Assembly: GCA_020543525.1 (NCBI GenBank)
Contig: JAHYIO010000036.1
Span: forward strand, 1,736,001-1,800,000
Length of the DNA stretch: 64,000 nt
Origin: Coriolopsis trogii
Lineage: Eukaryota > Basidiomycota > Agaricomycetes > Polyporales > Polyporaceae
Direction: 5' to 3'
Within the stretch, counting starts at the first letter, position 1. Each line of letters starts with the position of its first letter. The translations under genes and the position numbers were made by a program. The notes beneath the pieces are model-generated. The model saw only the letters and a program-made list of their open reading frames with translations. It made no database searches and was not told where the DNA came from. Positions 1 through 9,702 of this stretch are shown here, piece by piece.

Positions 1-3000
1 CACATGTGGCGCACTCGCGACCTCAGGCCTTTGGCCGAAGCGCATGCCATACGCCACGTCTCTAGGGACACCGCGGAGACACTCACCGAGAAGCTAATGT
101 CTCATATCTGTACAGATACATGCCAGGCCGTGGTTGTCATGTTCACAACTCTACGTGCCCCGCGGACCACACAACAAGTTAACAATGCTCGTCGTGTACA
201 GGTGGAGCCTGCGCTTGCTGACGACACCGAGTTCATGAACGTAGCAAGCGAGCAGCTCAAACACGAGATCATACGTGAGTGGCAAGCACACATGCGAAGC
301 TCTTCCTATCAATTTCTCGTTTGTGCGCCATGCGGCCGGCGTGTGCCAGAGAGCGGAGCGCGGACCGTCCCTCCTGGCAGTTTTGATCTTTCTTTGTTGC
401 GAAATGATAATCTTCCGCCACATTCATTGCCACGCGACTATGACTTCCACGTATATGAGAGAGCTCTTCTCTGTCCTGCAGGTCTGAAGGACCCATGGAC
501 CTTGGCTCACATGGCAATATGTAACCCATGCTACAAAGCTCTCGTCGAGAAAGGTCGAATGCCCAAATTATGCCTCGCAAACTGGCTCTACTACGGACAT
601 TCTGCCCTTCCCGATGGCATCAAGAAAGCATTCTCCGATGCAACCGTTTTCGACCGCCTTCTCATTGGACGCGCGCGATCGAGTAGGATCTCCTATCGAT
701 TTGCTGAATTGCGTAGAAAGACCGACGCTCCGCCTCCCACTGCGAGGGAGCTAGCAGTTTCTCAGAGTTGTGTAAAGGGCAACATCCTTGTCATGCCACA
801 GAATTCGACACGTCTGCACGATGTCTTACCTCCTCCACCAGAGACTGTCCGTGACACAGTCTGTGCTGTATTTGTCGGTTTAGCTAAACCAACACGCGAT
901 ACTATCTGGAAACTCAGACCCATCATGGTGCGAAAGTCCCGGGTGCGCGCGATCATAGAGTTTCTCATTCGTGAGAATCCGCATTATCGCTGCGACACGT
1001 CTTTTCATGGGTTCAGTCAAACCAATCTGGATGCGCTGTTCGCTGCCGAGGACAACGAACGCGATGAGTGTATTCCTTGCGTACTCGATATTGGGTACCT
1101 GGAGGAGAACGACGCCATACGCGCATCCACTACCGACTATACTCCCCGCAGCAGTGACGACAACGTGCCTGCTGATGAATCTCTGCTTGTCATGGAGAAC
1201 GTCGGCTACACGTCGGGCGATGAAAATCCTGTTTCGTTTCAGGATATGAAGTTCAAAGCCTTGTCTCATTGTCTCCAAGGGGGGCAGTTCATCCGCTCTC
1301 GAGCTGGGGACCGCTTTGTTCCAGACTTTGAGAATCCTAGCCTTCTCACTTGGTTGTTCCCTCATCTTGATCCGTGGGGTATCGGAGGATTCCACCATCC
1401 AAACCGTTTGGTGCCCATCAGCATGGAGGAACAACTGAAATATCTGTTGCAGCTGGATGACAGTCCGTTTCAAAGGGACGCCGATTTCGCGTTCGTATAC
1501 TATAACATCCTACAGAAGAAAGCAGTATGCGATTCGGTCAGGTACAAGGTGAAGGCTGCCCAGCAGCAGACCATAATCAGGCAGCTGCTGGGCGTCGACC
1601 AACCCCTGCTGAAACGGCTGATCACTCTATTCGACGAGAATCACGACTATCAGCCGCAGACACAAGAGGAAGTATCCGTGATCAACCTCGTTGCGTCTGT
1701 TGGTGCGGTCCTGCGCGACCTTCCCGGAACGACAGGATATAAGCTGAACCTGCGCAACGAGATCAGGGCGCAAGTGAACTTCATGGGCACGCCCGCATTC
1801 TTCATCACTTTGAACCCAGCTGACATCGACAACCCTCTTGTGCGTCTCTTCGCTGGAGAGAACATTCGGCTTGACGTCTTAGAGGCCGGTCAGGCGTTGA
1901 CCGAATGGCAGCGTAGAGTGCTGGTTGCTAACAACCCTGGCCCGTGCGCGCTGTTCTTCCACGCCGTCATATCCACGTTTATTCGCTATGTTCTCGGGTA
2001 CGGTCGCGGAGAACGTGGCCTGTTGGGCCACTGCACTGCGTACTACGGCACCGTTGAGGCGCAAGGTCGCGGTACATTGCATTGTCACATGCTGATTTGG
2101 TTGCGAGGCCATCCTTCGCCCCAGCAGATGCGAGACCGGATGATCACCTCTGACGATTACCAACGCCGGATGTTCACATGGCTTGAGAGTCTGATACGAT
2201 GCGAACTCATGGGTGCCCCAGGTGTAGTGTACGAAACAGACGGGCCCCTCGCGCGGCCCTACTTCTCCGAAGCTGACGGTTGCATACATCCCGGTGTCAA
2301 TCCCGGCCCACAGATTGATGCCCTTGAGCCTGAGGAGTTCAAGAGGCAGTATAAGGACTTCGTCAATCAGCTCGTGCAGCAGTACAATTGGCACGAGCAC
2401 AAGGAAACCTGCTGGAAGCATCTTCGCTCCGGACAAGCCCGCACCGATGCGAATTGCCGTATGCGCATGGACGGAAAGACGAGAGAAGAGACTGTCATCG
2501 ACGACGAGACGGGCTCTATTCTCTTGCGCCGGCTGCATCCGCGCATCGCCAACTTCAACGACTTGATTGTGTTCCTCATCCGCGCCAATATGGATATAAA
2601 ACATATCGGATCTGGTGAGGGCGCCAAGGCTTTGATATACTACGTTACTGACTACATTACCAAGGCCTCCCTGCCGACTCATCTTGGTCTCGCTGCTCTT
2701 CTGCATGCGATTGATCAGACCAATACCCGTTACGGAGATGATGATATAGCAGATGGATGGAGCCCGGGACAGTATGGCGGCGCACTCACCACGCTTGTAA
2801 ATAGCATGCTCTCGAAACAGGAGATCTCCCACCAACAAGTCATGAGCTACCTGATGGGTGGTGGAGATCACTATGCCAGTCACGTCTACCGACTGTTGCA
2901 TTTTGGCTCTTTTGAGAGGTATGTGTTGCGCCACTGGCCGCCCACAGACACCGCACCTGTTGGTACGTTGGATGTTCCGCCACCCACTCCATCTGTCGTG

Positions 3001-5742
3001 CAGTCGACAAGCAATGTCGCGATCATGAACAGTGACGACGGCGGGGAGGCCGAAGCAGCATCGGTGATGCAAATTCACCTGAACCTTGAGCCCGCCACCG
3101 TGACTCACGACCCAGCGGATGAGAGTGTCATACTTGCTCTCGGGTCGAACTCAATATCCGCATTGAGTCAACAGACTGATTATGTGTATCGGCCCAACTC
3201 GGAACCGTTTGCATCCATGGGACTATACGCGTTTGTGGGACTAACGGAAAAGTTGACTTTGCAGGAGGATAGACGGCGTCAGCCGATGAATGGTACCCCT
3301 GATGCCCCGCAGCCACAGCAACATCGGACGCGAGGGCGACCTCGAGAAGCTCGCGCGCGATTTTTGGTTCAGCATCCTCAATGCGAGACGCACCTCGTAC
3401 GAAAGCGGGTACAATGGGTCGTCCCTGTGATTCTGTACGGCCGCATCCCCAGGCGAGATGGTCCTCCTCACGAGCAGGAGCTCTGGGCACGAACAATTTT
3501 GATACTCTTCAAACCGTGGCGTCACCCTTCCGACCTGAAGTTTGCCAATGAATCGTGGCTAGATGCCTATAGCAGACACAGTCAACTGATCCCCCCTGCT
3601 CACGATCGCATCATACAGAACATGAACGTCCTCTGCGAATGTAGGGACGCGCGCGACGATGCGAGCAGACAACGGCGTGCCAACAACGCGCGTGTCCCAA
3701 CCGATTCAATACAAACACAGCAGTCTCAGGAGCATCGCGATCTTGATGTAGAAAACCCCGCTTCAATGCAAGATCACTCGGAGCACATGCCGCTGCAAGA
3801 TACTTTCGGATCACTCAGCCCTGTAGAGGCATTTTCCACCCTTCTCAATACCATTCTCGGGGTACCGGGACGCGCTGCTTTCGACAGCTGCTTCACACAG
3901 TATAGTACCACGAGGACCGCCGACTCGTTCGGAACGACTCATCGGACAACACATTCCGACGAGACTAACATCGAAGGCCATCATGACGCCATGAAGGCCC
4001 TCAAGCGCAAACGTGTGGCCGACTCGGACACAGCTTCCACTTCCGAGCAGCCTCCACCGCAACATCGACAACGCACCGACGCACCCCCTTGTATGGACAT
4101 TATGACGCTTGAGGAGGACGCGGCTTCGACGTCAGGTCGGCACGCAGGGATCGCCGGCCCGATCAACTTCGGAGAGGGAGACGTCATCCGCCAAGTCATT
4201 CTCGAGCGCGGACTCCAATCGAATCCCGAGCAAAAACGAGCTTTTGAGATAGTGGCACGGCATGCTTGCTATGGTGGGCCACAACTCCTTATGTATGTTG
4301 GAGGAGTTGGAGGCACCGGAAAATCGTACGTTGTCAACTCTATTGTCCGACTGTTCGACCTCATGGGTCGACGCAACGAGCTGATGCTGGCGGCCCCAAC
4401 CGGCGCCGCAGCCATCCTGATAGGGGGCTACACCATTCACAGCCTCACGCTCCTGCCAGGGAAAGAGGGTGTTAATCTGGAGCCCCTCAAAGACTTCTGG
4501 CGGAGAGTTACATATCTCATCCTCGACGAGGTCTCGATGATCGCGGCTATGTTGCTTTGCCAGATATCATCTCGAATGAAGAGCGCCAAAGGCCAAGACA
4601 AAAAGGTAGTCGAGAAGCCGTTTGGAGGCGTCAACGTTATCTTCATGGGGGATTTTGGTCAACTGAAACCCGTCAAAGGTTCATCACTGTACAACCATCA
4701 ACTGGTGAGCAAGCAAGGTTCTACACAGGCACAAACCCCGGCTGGTATAACCGCGTTGCATGGCGTATATCTCTGGAGATTGGTGCGAACAGTGGTAATG
4801 CTTAAGAAGAATCAGCGACAGGCGACGGACTCGCTCTATGCCAACCTGCTTGACCGGGTGCGAGTAGGCGAAAGTGGCCTGGCGCGGTTCAACAAGACCA
4901 CGGACGACTTTCATACCTTGTCGACGCGCCTCCTGCAGAACCTAGACCCACAGCAATTGGTCCGCTTTTCTACTGCCCCTATCATCGTTGGACGCAAAAA
5001 AGTACGAGATCCACTGAACACTCACCTCATAGGGATTCATTCTCAAGCACTCCGCGCCTCCATGCATACCTACTACTCGCATGATCACATCACCCAAGAA
5101 GTCATCACGCCTGGCGTCCAGGAGACTCTATGGAACCTCAACTCCTCGATCACGCACGACAGTTTAGGGAGGTTACAACTGTTCGCAGGCATGCAGGTCA
5201 TGGTTCAGGAGAACCTGGCTTTTCTGAACAAAGTCATCAACGGGGCGATCGGGACAGTGCGAGACATCTGGTACCGCGAAGAACGCGGAAGGCGTTATCC
5301 CACGGTCGTGTACATCCAGATTCCAGGAGCTGGACGCCTAGTATCCAACGTTGATGAGGACATTGTGCCGATATTCCCCGTCACCACATACTTCTCGTGG
5401 ACGCGTCCATCCAAGACGAAGCCGGGAGAGACGGATTCGGTGTCGGTGTCACGAACACAACTGCCCATCTTGCCAGCCTATGCGTACACAGACTACAAGA
5501 GCCAAGGACGGTCATTGGATGTCGCGATCCTCGATCCTGCCAGTGCACGATCTTTGCAAGGGGCGTACGTCATGCTGTCCCGTGTTCGTGACTTGAACGG
5601 AGTTGCGATCCTTCGCCCATTCACCCGCCCAAAGATAGAAGGTCGCCTGCCACAGGAGCTACGGAACGAACTTCAGCGCCTAGATGCACTCGACCGCACC
5701 ACTAAGGTCCAGTACGAAGCTGACTGTGCACAATACCTCTAG
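1..5742 (+). CDS. Helitron Rep/helicase protein (5' end open at window edge)
   Basis: A single uninterrupted frame of at least 1912 residues; the first ATG is at base 4, but the frame is open to base 1, so the true start may lie outside the window. The order is that of a rolling-circle Helitron transposase. A Cys-rich N-terminal region comes first, then a Helitron N-like region with FFITLNPADIDNP near residue 600. The HUH nickase motif GTLHCHMLIW is near residue 690, with the paired-Tyr segment YYVTDYITK near 880. A C-terminal Pif1-type helicase follows, with Walker A GGVGGTGKSY near 1434 and Walker B LILDEVSM near 1505. The helicase C-terminus includes TDYKSQGRSLDVAIL, close to the end. HUH and Tyr residues form the nicking site and the helicase unwinds DNA during transposition (family knowledge). 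No frameshift or internal stop is seen, so this copy looks recent. The element's own termini were not identified. Confidence 0.93.
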   Translation, partial: HMWRTRDLRPLAEAHAIRHVSRDTAETLTEKLMSHICTDTCQAVVVMFTTLRAPRTTQQVNNARRVQVEPALADDTEFMNVASEQLKHEIIREWQAHMRSSSYQFLVCAPCGRRVPESGARTVPPGSFDLSLLRNDNLPPHSLPRDYDFHVYERALLCPAGLKDPWTLAHMAICNPCYKALVEKGRMPKLCLANWLYYGHSALPDGIKKAFSDATVFDRLLIGRARSSRISYRFAELRRKTDAPPPTARELAVSQSCVKGNILVMPQNSTRLHDVLPPPPETVRDTVCAVFVGLAKPTRDTIWKLRPIMVRKSRVRAIIEFLIRENPHYRCDTSFHGFSQTNLDALFAAEDNERDECIPCVLDIGYLEENDAIRASTTDYTPRSSDDNVPADESLLVMENVGYTSGDENPVSFQDMKFKALSHCLQGGQFIRSRAGDRFVPDFENPSLLTWLFPHLDPWGIGGFHHPNRLVPISMEEQLKYLLQLDDSPFQRDADFAFVYYNILQKKAVCDSVRYKVKAAQQQTIIRQLLGVDQPLLKRLITLFDENHDYQPQTQEEVSVINLVASVGAVLRDLPGTTGYKLNLRNEIRAQVNFMGTPAFFITLNPADIDNPLVRLFAGENIRLDVLEAGQALTEWQRRVLVANNPGPCALFFHAVISTFIRYVLGYGRGERGLLGHCTAYYGTVEAQGRGTLHCHMLIWLRGHPSPQQMRDRMITSDDYQRRMFTWLESLIRCELMGAPGVVYETDGPLARPYFSEADGCIHPGVNPGPQIDALEPEEFKRQYKDFVNQLVQQYNWHEHKETCWKHLRSGQARTDANCRMRMDGKTREETVIDDETGSILLRRLHPRIANFNDLIVFLIRANMDIKHIGSGEGAKALIYYVTDYITKASLPTHLGLAALLHAIDQTNTRYGDDDIADGWSPGQYGGALTTLVNSMLSKQEISHQQVMSYLMGGGDHYASHVYRLLHFGSFERYVLRHWPPTDTAPVGTLDVPPPTPSVVQSTSNVAIMNSDDGGEAEAASVMQIHLNLEPATVTHDPADESVILALGSNSISALSQQTDYVYRPNSEPFASMGLYAFVGLTEKLTLQEDRRRQPMNGTPDAPQPQQHRTRGRPREARARFLVQHPQCETHLVRKRVQWVVPVILYGRIPRRDGPPHEQELWARTILILFKPWRHPSDLKFANESWLDAYSRHSQLIPPAHDRIIQNMNVLCECRDARDDASRQRRANNARVPTDSIQTQQSQEHRDLDVENPASMQDHSEHMPLQDTFGSLSPVEAFSTLLNTILGVPGRAAFDSCFTQYSTTRTADSFGTTHRTTHSDETNIEGHHDAMKALKRKRVADSDTASTSEQPPPQHRQRTDAPPCMDIMTLEEDAASTSGRHAGIAGPINFGEGDVIRQVILERGLQSNPEQKRAFEIVARHACYGGPQLLMYVGGVGGTGKSYVVNSIVRLFDLMGRRNELMLAAPTGAAAILIGGYTIHSLTLLPGKEGVNLEPLKDFWRRVTYLILDEVSMIAAMLLCQISSRMKSAKGQDKKVVEKPFGGVNVIFMGDFGQLKPVKGSSLYNHQLVSKQGSTQAQTPAGITALHGVYLWRLVRTVVMLKKNQRQATDSLYANLLDRVRVGESGLARFNKTTDDFHTLSTRLLQNLDPQQLVRFSTAPIIVGRKKVRDPLNTHLIGIHSQALRASMHTYYSHDHITQEVITPGVQETLWNLNSSITHDSLGRLQLFAGMQVMVQENLAFLNKVINGAIGTVRDIWYREERGRRYPTVVYIQIPGAGRLVSNVDEDIVPIFPVTTYFSWTRPSKTKPGETDSVSVSRTQLPILPAYAYTDYKSQGRSLDVAILDPASARSLQGAYVMLSRVRDLNGVAILRPFTRPKIEGRLPQELRNELQRLDALDRTTKVQYEADCAQYL

Positions 5743-6081
5743 TGACAGACGATACCAGGCACGTCAAAGCGACGTGTTCTTCGGTGCGTAAGTGATTCAT
5801 TCGTCTTCGGGCCAGCCAACCAGTTGGTATACGATGTCATGGGAGTCACTGCGGGCTCGGGTGTCCACACGCGATGACGTGACGCGAAGACGTGGCGCCT
5901 CTATTTAGCGGCTTCCAAACGGAGAGCCTCAGTCAGCGCAAGCGCGCCCTGCGCTTTTTGTTACCTATAATCTTCGTATCTTTCCTGCGTCTATCTCCTC
6001 TGGACAACTTCCTGTTCCCATCTCGCCTGGATCGTTTCCTGTCCCCATCTCCCTTATCAGACCACGATCGTCTCGTTCAAC
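5743..6081. other. Spacer between Helitron ORF and F-box-like gene
   Basis: No coding signal. It holds a 6-bp hairpin at 5760-5776 (arms CACGTC/GACGTG, loop AAAGC) and a C/T-rich stretch at about 5960-6060. That stretch resembles the pyrimidine-rich leader often found before basidiomycete start codons. Confidence 0.5.
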
Positions 6082-7328
6082 ATGGTAAGCGTCGACTTGA
6101 ATCGCATGTGTGAGTATCTTATGCTCACAGAACCACATGCGCAGCCCATTCCTTCCATTCCATTCGACGAGACCCCGACATCGATCTTTCTGAGGTACGG
6201 CTCAATCTCGCATTCATTGCACGTGTACGCCAGACTCACTGCTTGTACAGGATGCATCTCGATCTCCATTATCTTATTGTCGATGAGATGGACATGCAGA
6301 CCCACCTCAGGTGGCGTAAAGTTTGTCGCGAGGCGTACGGTCTCGTATGTCGGCGGTTCATGACCGTTCGGCGCCGCATCCTGTCGTCTATTGTCCCCGA
6401 CGCCGACCGCTTCTTGGACCTTCTCACCATACACCGTGGAGTGGTCGGGGGTGTCGCCGCTGTCGCTTTCGTGCTCGGTGATCCACGAGTCTTCAGTGGT
6501 CCTCTGGAAGTATTTGTTCCCGCATCAACCTTCACCGCGCTTCTGCGGGACATCATCATCATGCCCGACATCGAGCGGCTCTTGCTTGAGGTAGCAAGCG
6601 ACATTCATTCAGAACGTTACGCCCGGCGCCGTGAGATCAATGCCACGGTCACTCTTCTCATGCGGAACGGTCGCTCTCTGCTTCTTCATCGTACTCCCGG
6701 CCAAGGCGCCATTAGCGCCGTTGGCCGATCACCGACAACCGCGCAAATCGGGTTCTTCACAAAGTATACCTTTGGTTGCGGCTATCCTATAATCACACTC
6801 GAACGACGTGCCCTACTGGCTGATCTCCATCTCCACTACTTCTTGTCACACGATTACGATGTCCTGAACGCCCTCCTGCGAGCCGACTTCAGCTTGGCTA
6901 TCAGCCCGACCGCATGGCCGAACTACACTTCCCCCGATACTCGCTTAACCGCCTACCATCCTAGCACGCTCCCGTGCTTTCGTAACTTATTCATGTGCCC
7001 AGACCAAGCGAGGTTCTTCAGTGATGCTGGGTCGATGATCGCGTTGCTGGATCCTGTGGCTACATCGCTACCCATGATACGGCGACTACACATCGCGCCT
7101 TTCGGCCCCACCGTAATTTGGCGATTGCTCACGAGTTACACGTGCCTAGATGGATGTGACATGGAATCCGATGTCTCACCCGAACATGTCATAGCCACAC
7201 CGATCATGCTGCTTCCTGACGCGTTCAACCCCCCTCTGCTCACTGTGACCACGAAGAAAGCTGTTCATAGCAGTTGTACCGAGTACATCAAACCAATAGT
7301 CCGACGAACTCGCTCTTGGTCTTATTGA
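6082..7328 (+). CDS. F-box-like protein, possible Helitron-linked gene
   Basis: Two-exon model: 6082-6194 and 6251-7328, about 396 residues. The 56-nt intron has donor GTACGG and acceptor ACAG; the phases join as an Arg codon. The N-terminal part reads IPFDETPTSIFLR and then HYLIVDEMDMQTHLRWRKV, which has the hydrophobic spacing of a degenerate F-box (two amphipathic helices ending in R-x-x-C). The rest has no domain I recognise. F-box proteins bring substrates to SCF ubiquitin ligases. Families of such proteins with very divergent C-terminal parts are expanded in agaricomycetes (established in general, not shown here). It lies 340 bp behind the Helitron frame on the same strand, so it may be cargo or a neighbour. 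A start at the in-exon ATG 6252 is also possible. Confidence 0.6.
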
Positions 7329-8514
7329 AACATTATCTGTATGTGCTACCAATTACCTCAGCCATCGTTCACTCACTCGCTTGCCCAGTCTAGAATGTCT
7401 ATCCATCGTCACGAGCATTCCTGCATAACAACGAATCTTCAAGTCAGGATGTGTACCACCTTTATCGGTATGGGTACCGAGACCAGCCGGACGAATGGGG
7501 ACAACAATTTGGTTTCATTACTGCACATATGTAACGTGTTTCGACTCCCTAGGTAGAGTCGGCGTTCTTGTCGCTATGGTTCTGGAAAGGCAGGCATCCT
7601 GACGAGACTCTCTTGTCGGACGCCGCGCATTGTTTGTAATGGAAGCCTGCATAGATCGAACCGTGATATAAAAGACCATATTTTGACTAGAAACGGTCTT
7701 GAGTCGTCGTTGAACGTTAACGGCGGACGGTGATTGGGACTATCTGACGCCTATGAGACATGTTCCCTTAGTCCACTCCGCATTGCCATGACTTCGACTT
7801 ACACGACTCCGAAGTGACTTTCTCTCGAAGCCTTCGTCCGCCTTGGAGCGGCGCAAAGAGGGGCAAGAGCACTTGAATGCGCGAAGCGAGACTTAAATAA
7901 CAAACAACAAGCAGAGAAGCTCCTTCAACTTGTATTCGAACCGCCATCATGGCACGGTTTCTGGCACCCGGGGAGGGAGGTGTGCCGGGCACGCGGACTC
8001 GGAGAAGAGGCACATCGCGCGCCTAGGCAGGTCATGTTGGACATGTGGGGCGGCGGTCTGGGCCTTTGGGAACATCGTCGGAGCCGTTGTACCTGTAAGT
8101 CATGCTCAGTAATGTGGGTTTGGCGTCGAGAACTCGGCAGCGAGAAGAGTGGCGCTTAGAGCGTGACATTTGCAATGTCCGACGTCTCTTCCATGTGAGC
8201 CCCACCTGTTCTAAACCTCGAAATATGGGAAAGGCCCCCCCTCCCTTTCCAATTCTGTGAACGGTTTCTGAACCGACATCTTGCTCTCCTACGTACCTAC
8301 TCGTTATGGGAGAAAGCGATGCGATGACACGTGGGATGACGCGTGAGAGCAAACGTCCCGAAATGTCCTGCTGAAACACGAAGCCACTAGAGCGCCGTAC
8401 CTATTGCCATTTATATCTACTTTCCCACCCCAGATTGATTCGACATTTGTCGAGGGGAGACCTGGACCCTAAAGTGTCCAGGAATAAGACTCCTTCATTT
8501 GTCAGCTTCCAGGT
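7329..8514. other. Non-coding stretch between F-box-like gene and esterase fragment
   Basis: No convincing coding region on either strand. Two small hairpins are visible: 7542-7561 (arms CGACTC/GAGTCG, 8-nt loop containing CCTAGG) and 8461-8482 (arms CCTGGAC/GTCCAGG, 8-nt loop). The second lies just before the point where esterase homology begins. Neither is followed closely by a CTRR end, so neither can be called the Helitron 3' terminus. Confidence 0.45.
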
Positions 8515-9471
8515 GTGTATTTGTTGGACGTGACTCGTGTAGGAGTCAATTTTGATGTTGTACAGCAAGTGAACACCCCGTGGTACCCGAGAGCAGATGG
8601 CGTCTTTATCCCCCAGCCTCCTGAGCGGCAAATGCTCACGAAGCCGATCGCAAAGATTCCCATTGTGGTCGGTACGTTACTTATTGACGGAAAATGTGCT
8701 TTGAGGATAATACCTTGTTATCCGACTTCAGGCAATGACCTCGATGAAGGCTCCGCATTTGCGTTCCCTACACTCAATCTCACGTGCGTCATATTCCTAT
8801 CTCGTTTTTCACATTATCAGCTTCCTTCTACACAGCACGGACGAGGAGTTCGTTGACTATGTCGGGTCAAACTTCTACAAGAACACGCCCAGGGCGGATT
8901 TAGCGAAGATCCTGGAGTTGTATCCTTCAGATCCCCAAGATGGATCACCATTCGGCACTGGAGACATGTTCGCATATTCACTACAGTACAAACGGATGGC
9001 TGCCTTCCAGGGTGACTTGATAGAGCAGGCCCCTCGACGACTGTTTGTCCAGCACCTTGCAGAGAAGCAACCCGTTTTCGCATATTGTGCGTTCCTCGTC
9101 GAGCCGTGTTTTGTCTGTCTTTCCTCATCAGCTCTGCAGTGAGTGACATCAACAGAGTCGATGGTATCGGCGCGGTGAGTACTTTCCACGAATTCGCGTT
9201 GGGTATGCTTATCATGGACTACCTTCAGGCGCATGGCACAGAACTGGGGAACATATACGGGCGTGGAGACATGGGTGACTACCTGATCCGCTTCGCCTCC
9301 ACACTCAATCCGAATGGGGATGGGGCCGTCCATTGGCCACGGTACAGGAAGACGTCGCCCAAGCTGCTCACCTTCTACGACGGTCAACCGTCTCTCAGTC
9401 TTACAATGGACACGTACCGAGCTGAGCAGATGGCATTTTTGACGAAGCTCAGTCTCGCTGACCCTTTGTAA
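8515..9471 (+). pseudogene. 5'-truncated type-B carboxylesterase/lipase (C-terminal half)
   Basis: Homology starts in frame near 8515-8580 and runs through four exons ending at about 8671, then 8732-8783, 8836-9086 and 9140-9471 (stop TAA at 9469-9471). All three introns keep GT..AG ends and phase. Recognisable family segments are PWYPRADGVFI, IPIVVGNDLDEGSAF with the acidic catalytic position, AFQGDLIEQAPRR, GAVSTFHEFALGM with the catalytic His, GDMGDYLIRFASTLNPNG and the typical C-terminal end SLADPL. The first part of the fold, including the signal peptide and the nucleophile elbow GESAG, is absent from the preceding 1.2 kb on either strand. The fragment therefore cannot encode an active hydrolase. 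The break lies on the Helitron side, which suggests insertion, deletion or fragment capture. Confidence 0.8.
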
Positions 9472-9702
9472 TATGACACACCTCTTTTGTAGGGTTCCCA
9501 ATGCCATAGCATCAGCGGTTTGATCTGGTCAGTCGATCGTCTGGATACGACCATAGCAACAGTTCGAAGCTTCGTTCAAATTCTGCCATGAGGACGCTAC
9601 AGTTGAACTCAAAGCCGTCTATGAGATGCTTTACATAGGTGTCATGTCCCAATATATCATCAAATCGTCAGCATCATGTGTACGTTCCTGTCTATTTGTG
9701 CC

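Noticed and set aside
1879..3108. 409-codon minus-strand open frame inside the Helitron gene
   Set aside because: It is the antisense of strongly conserved Rep codons and has no domain; it is a shadow of the coding strand.
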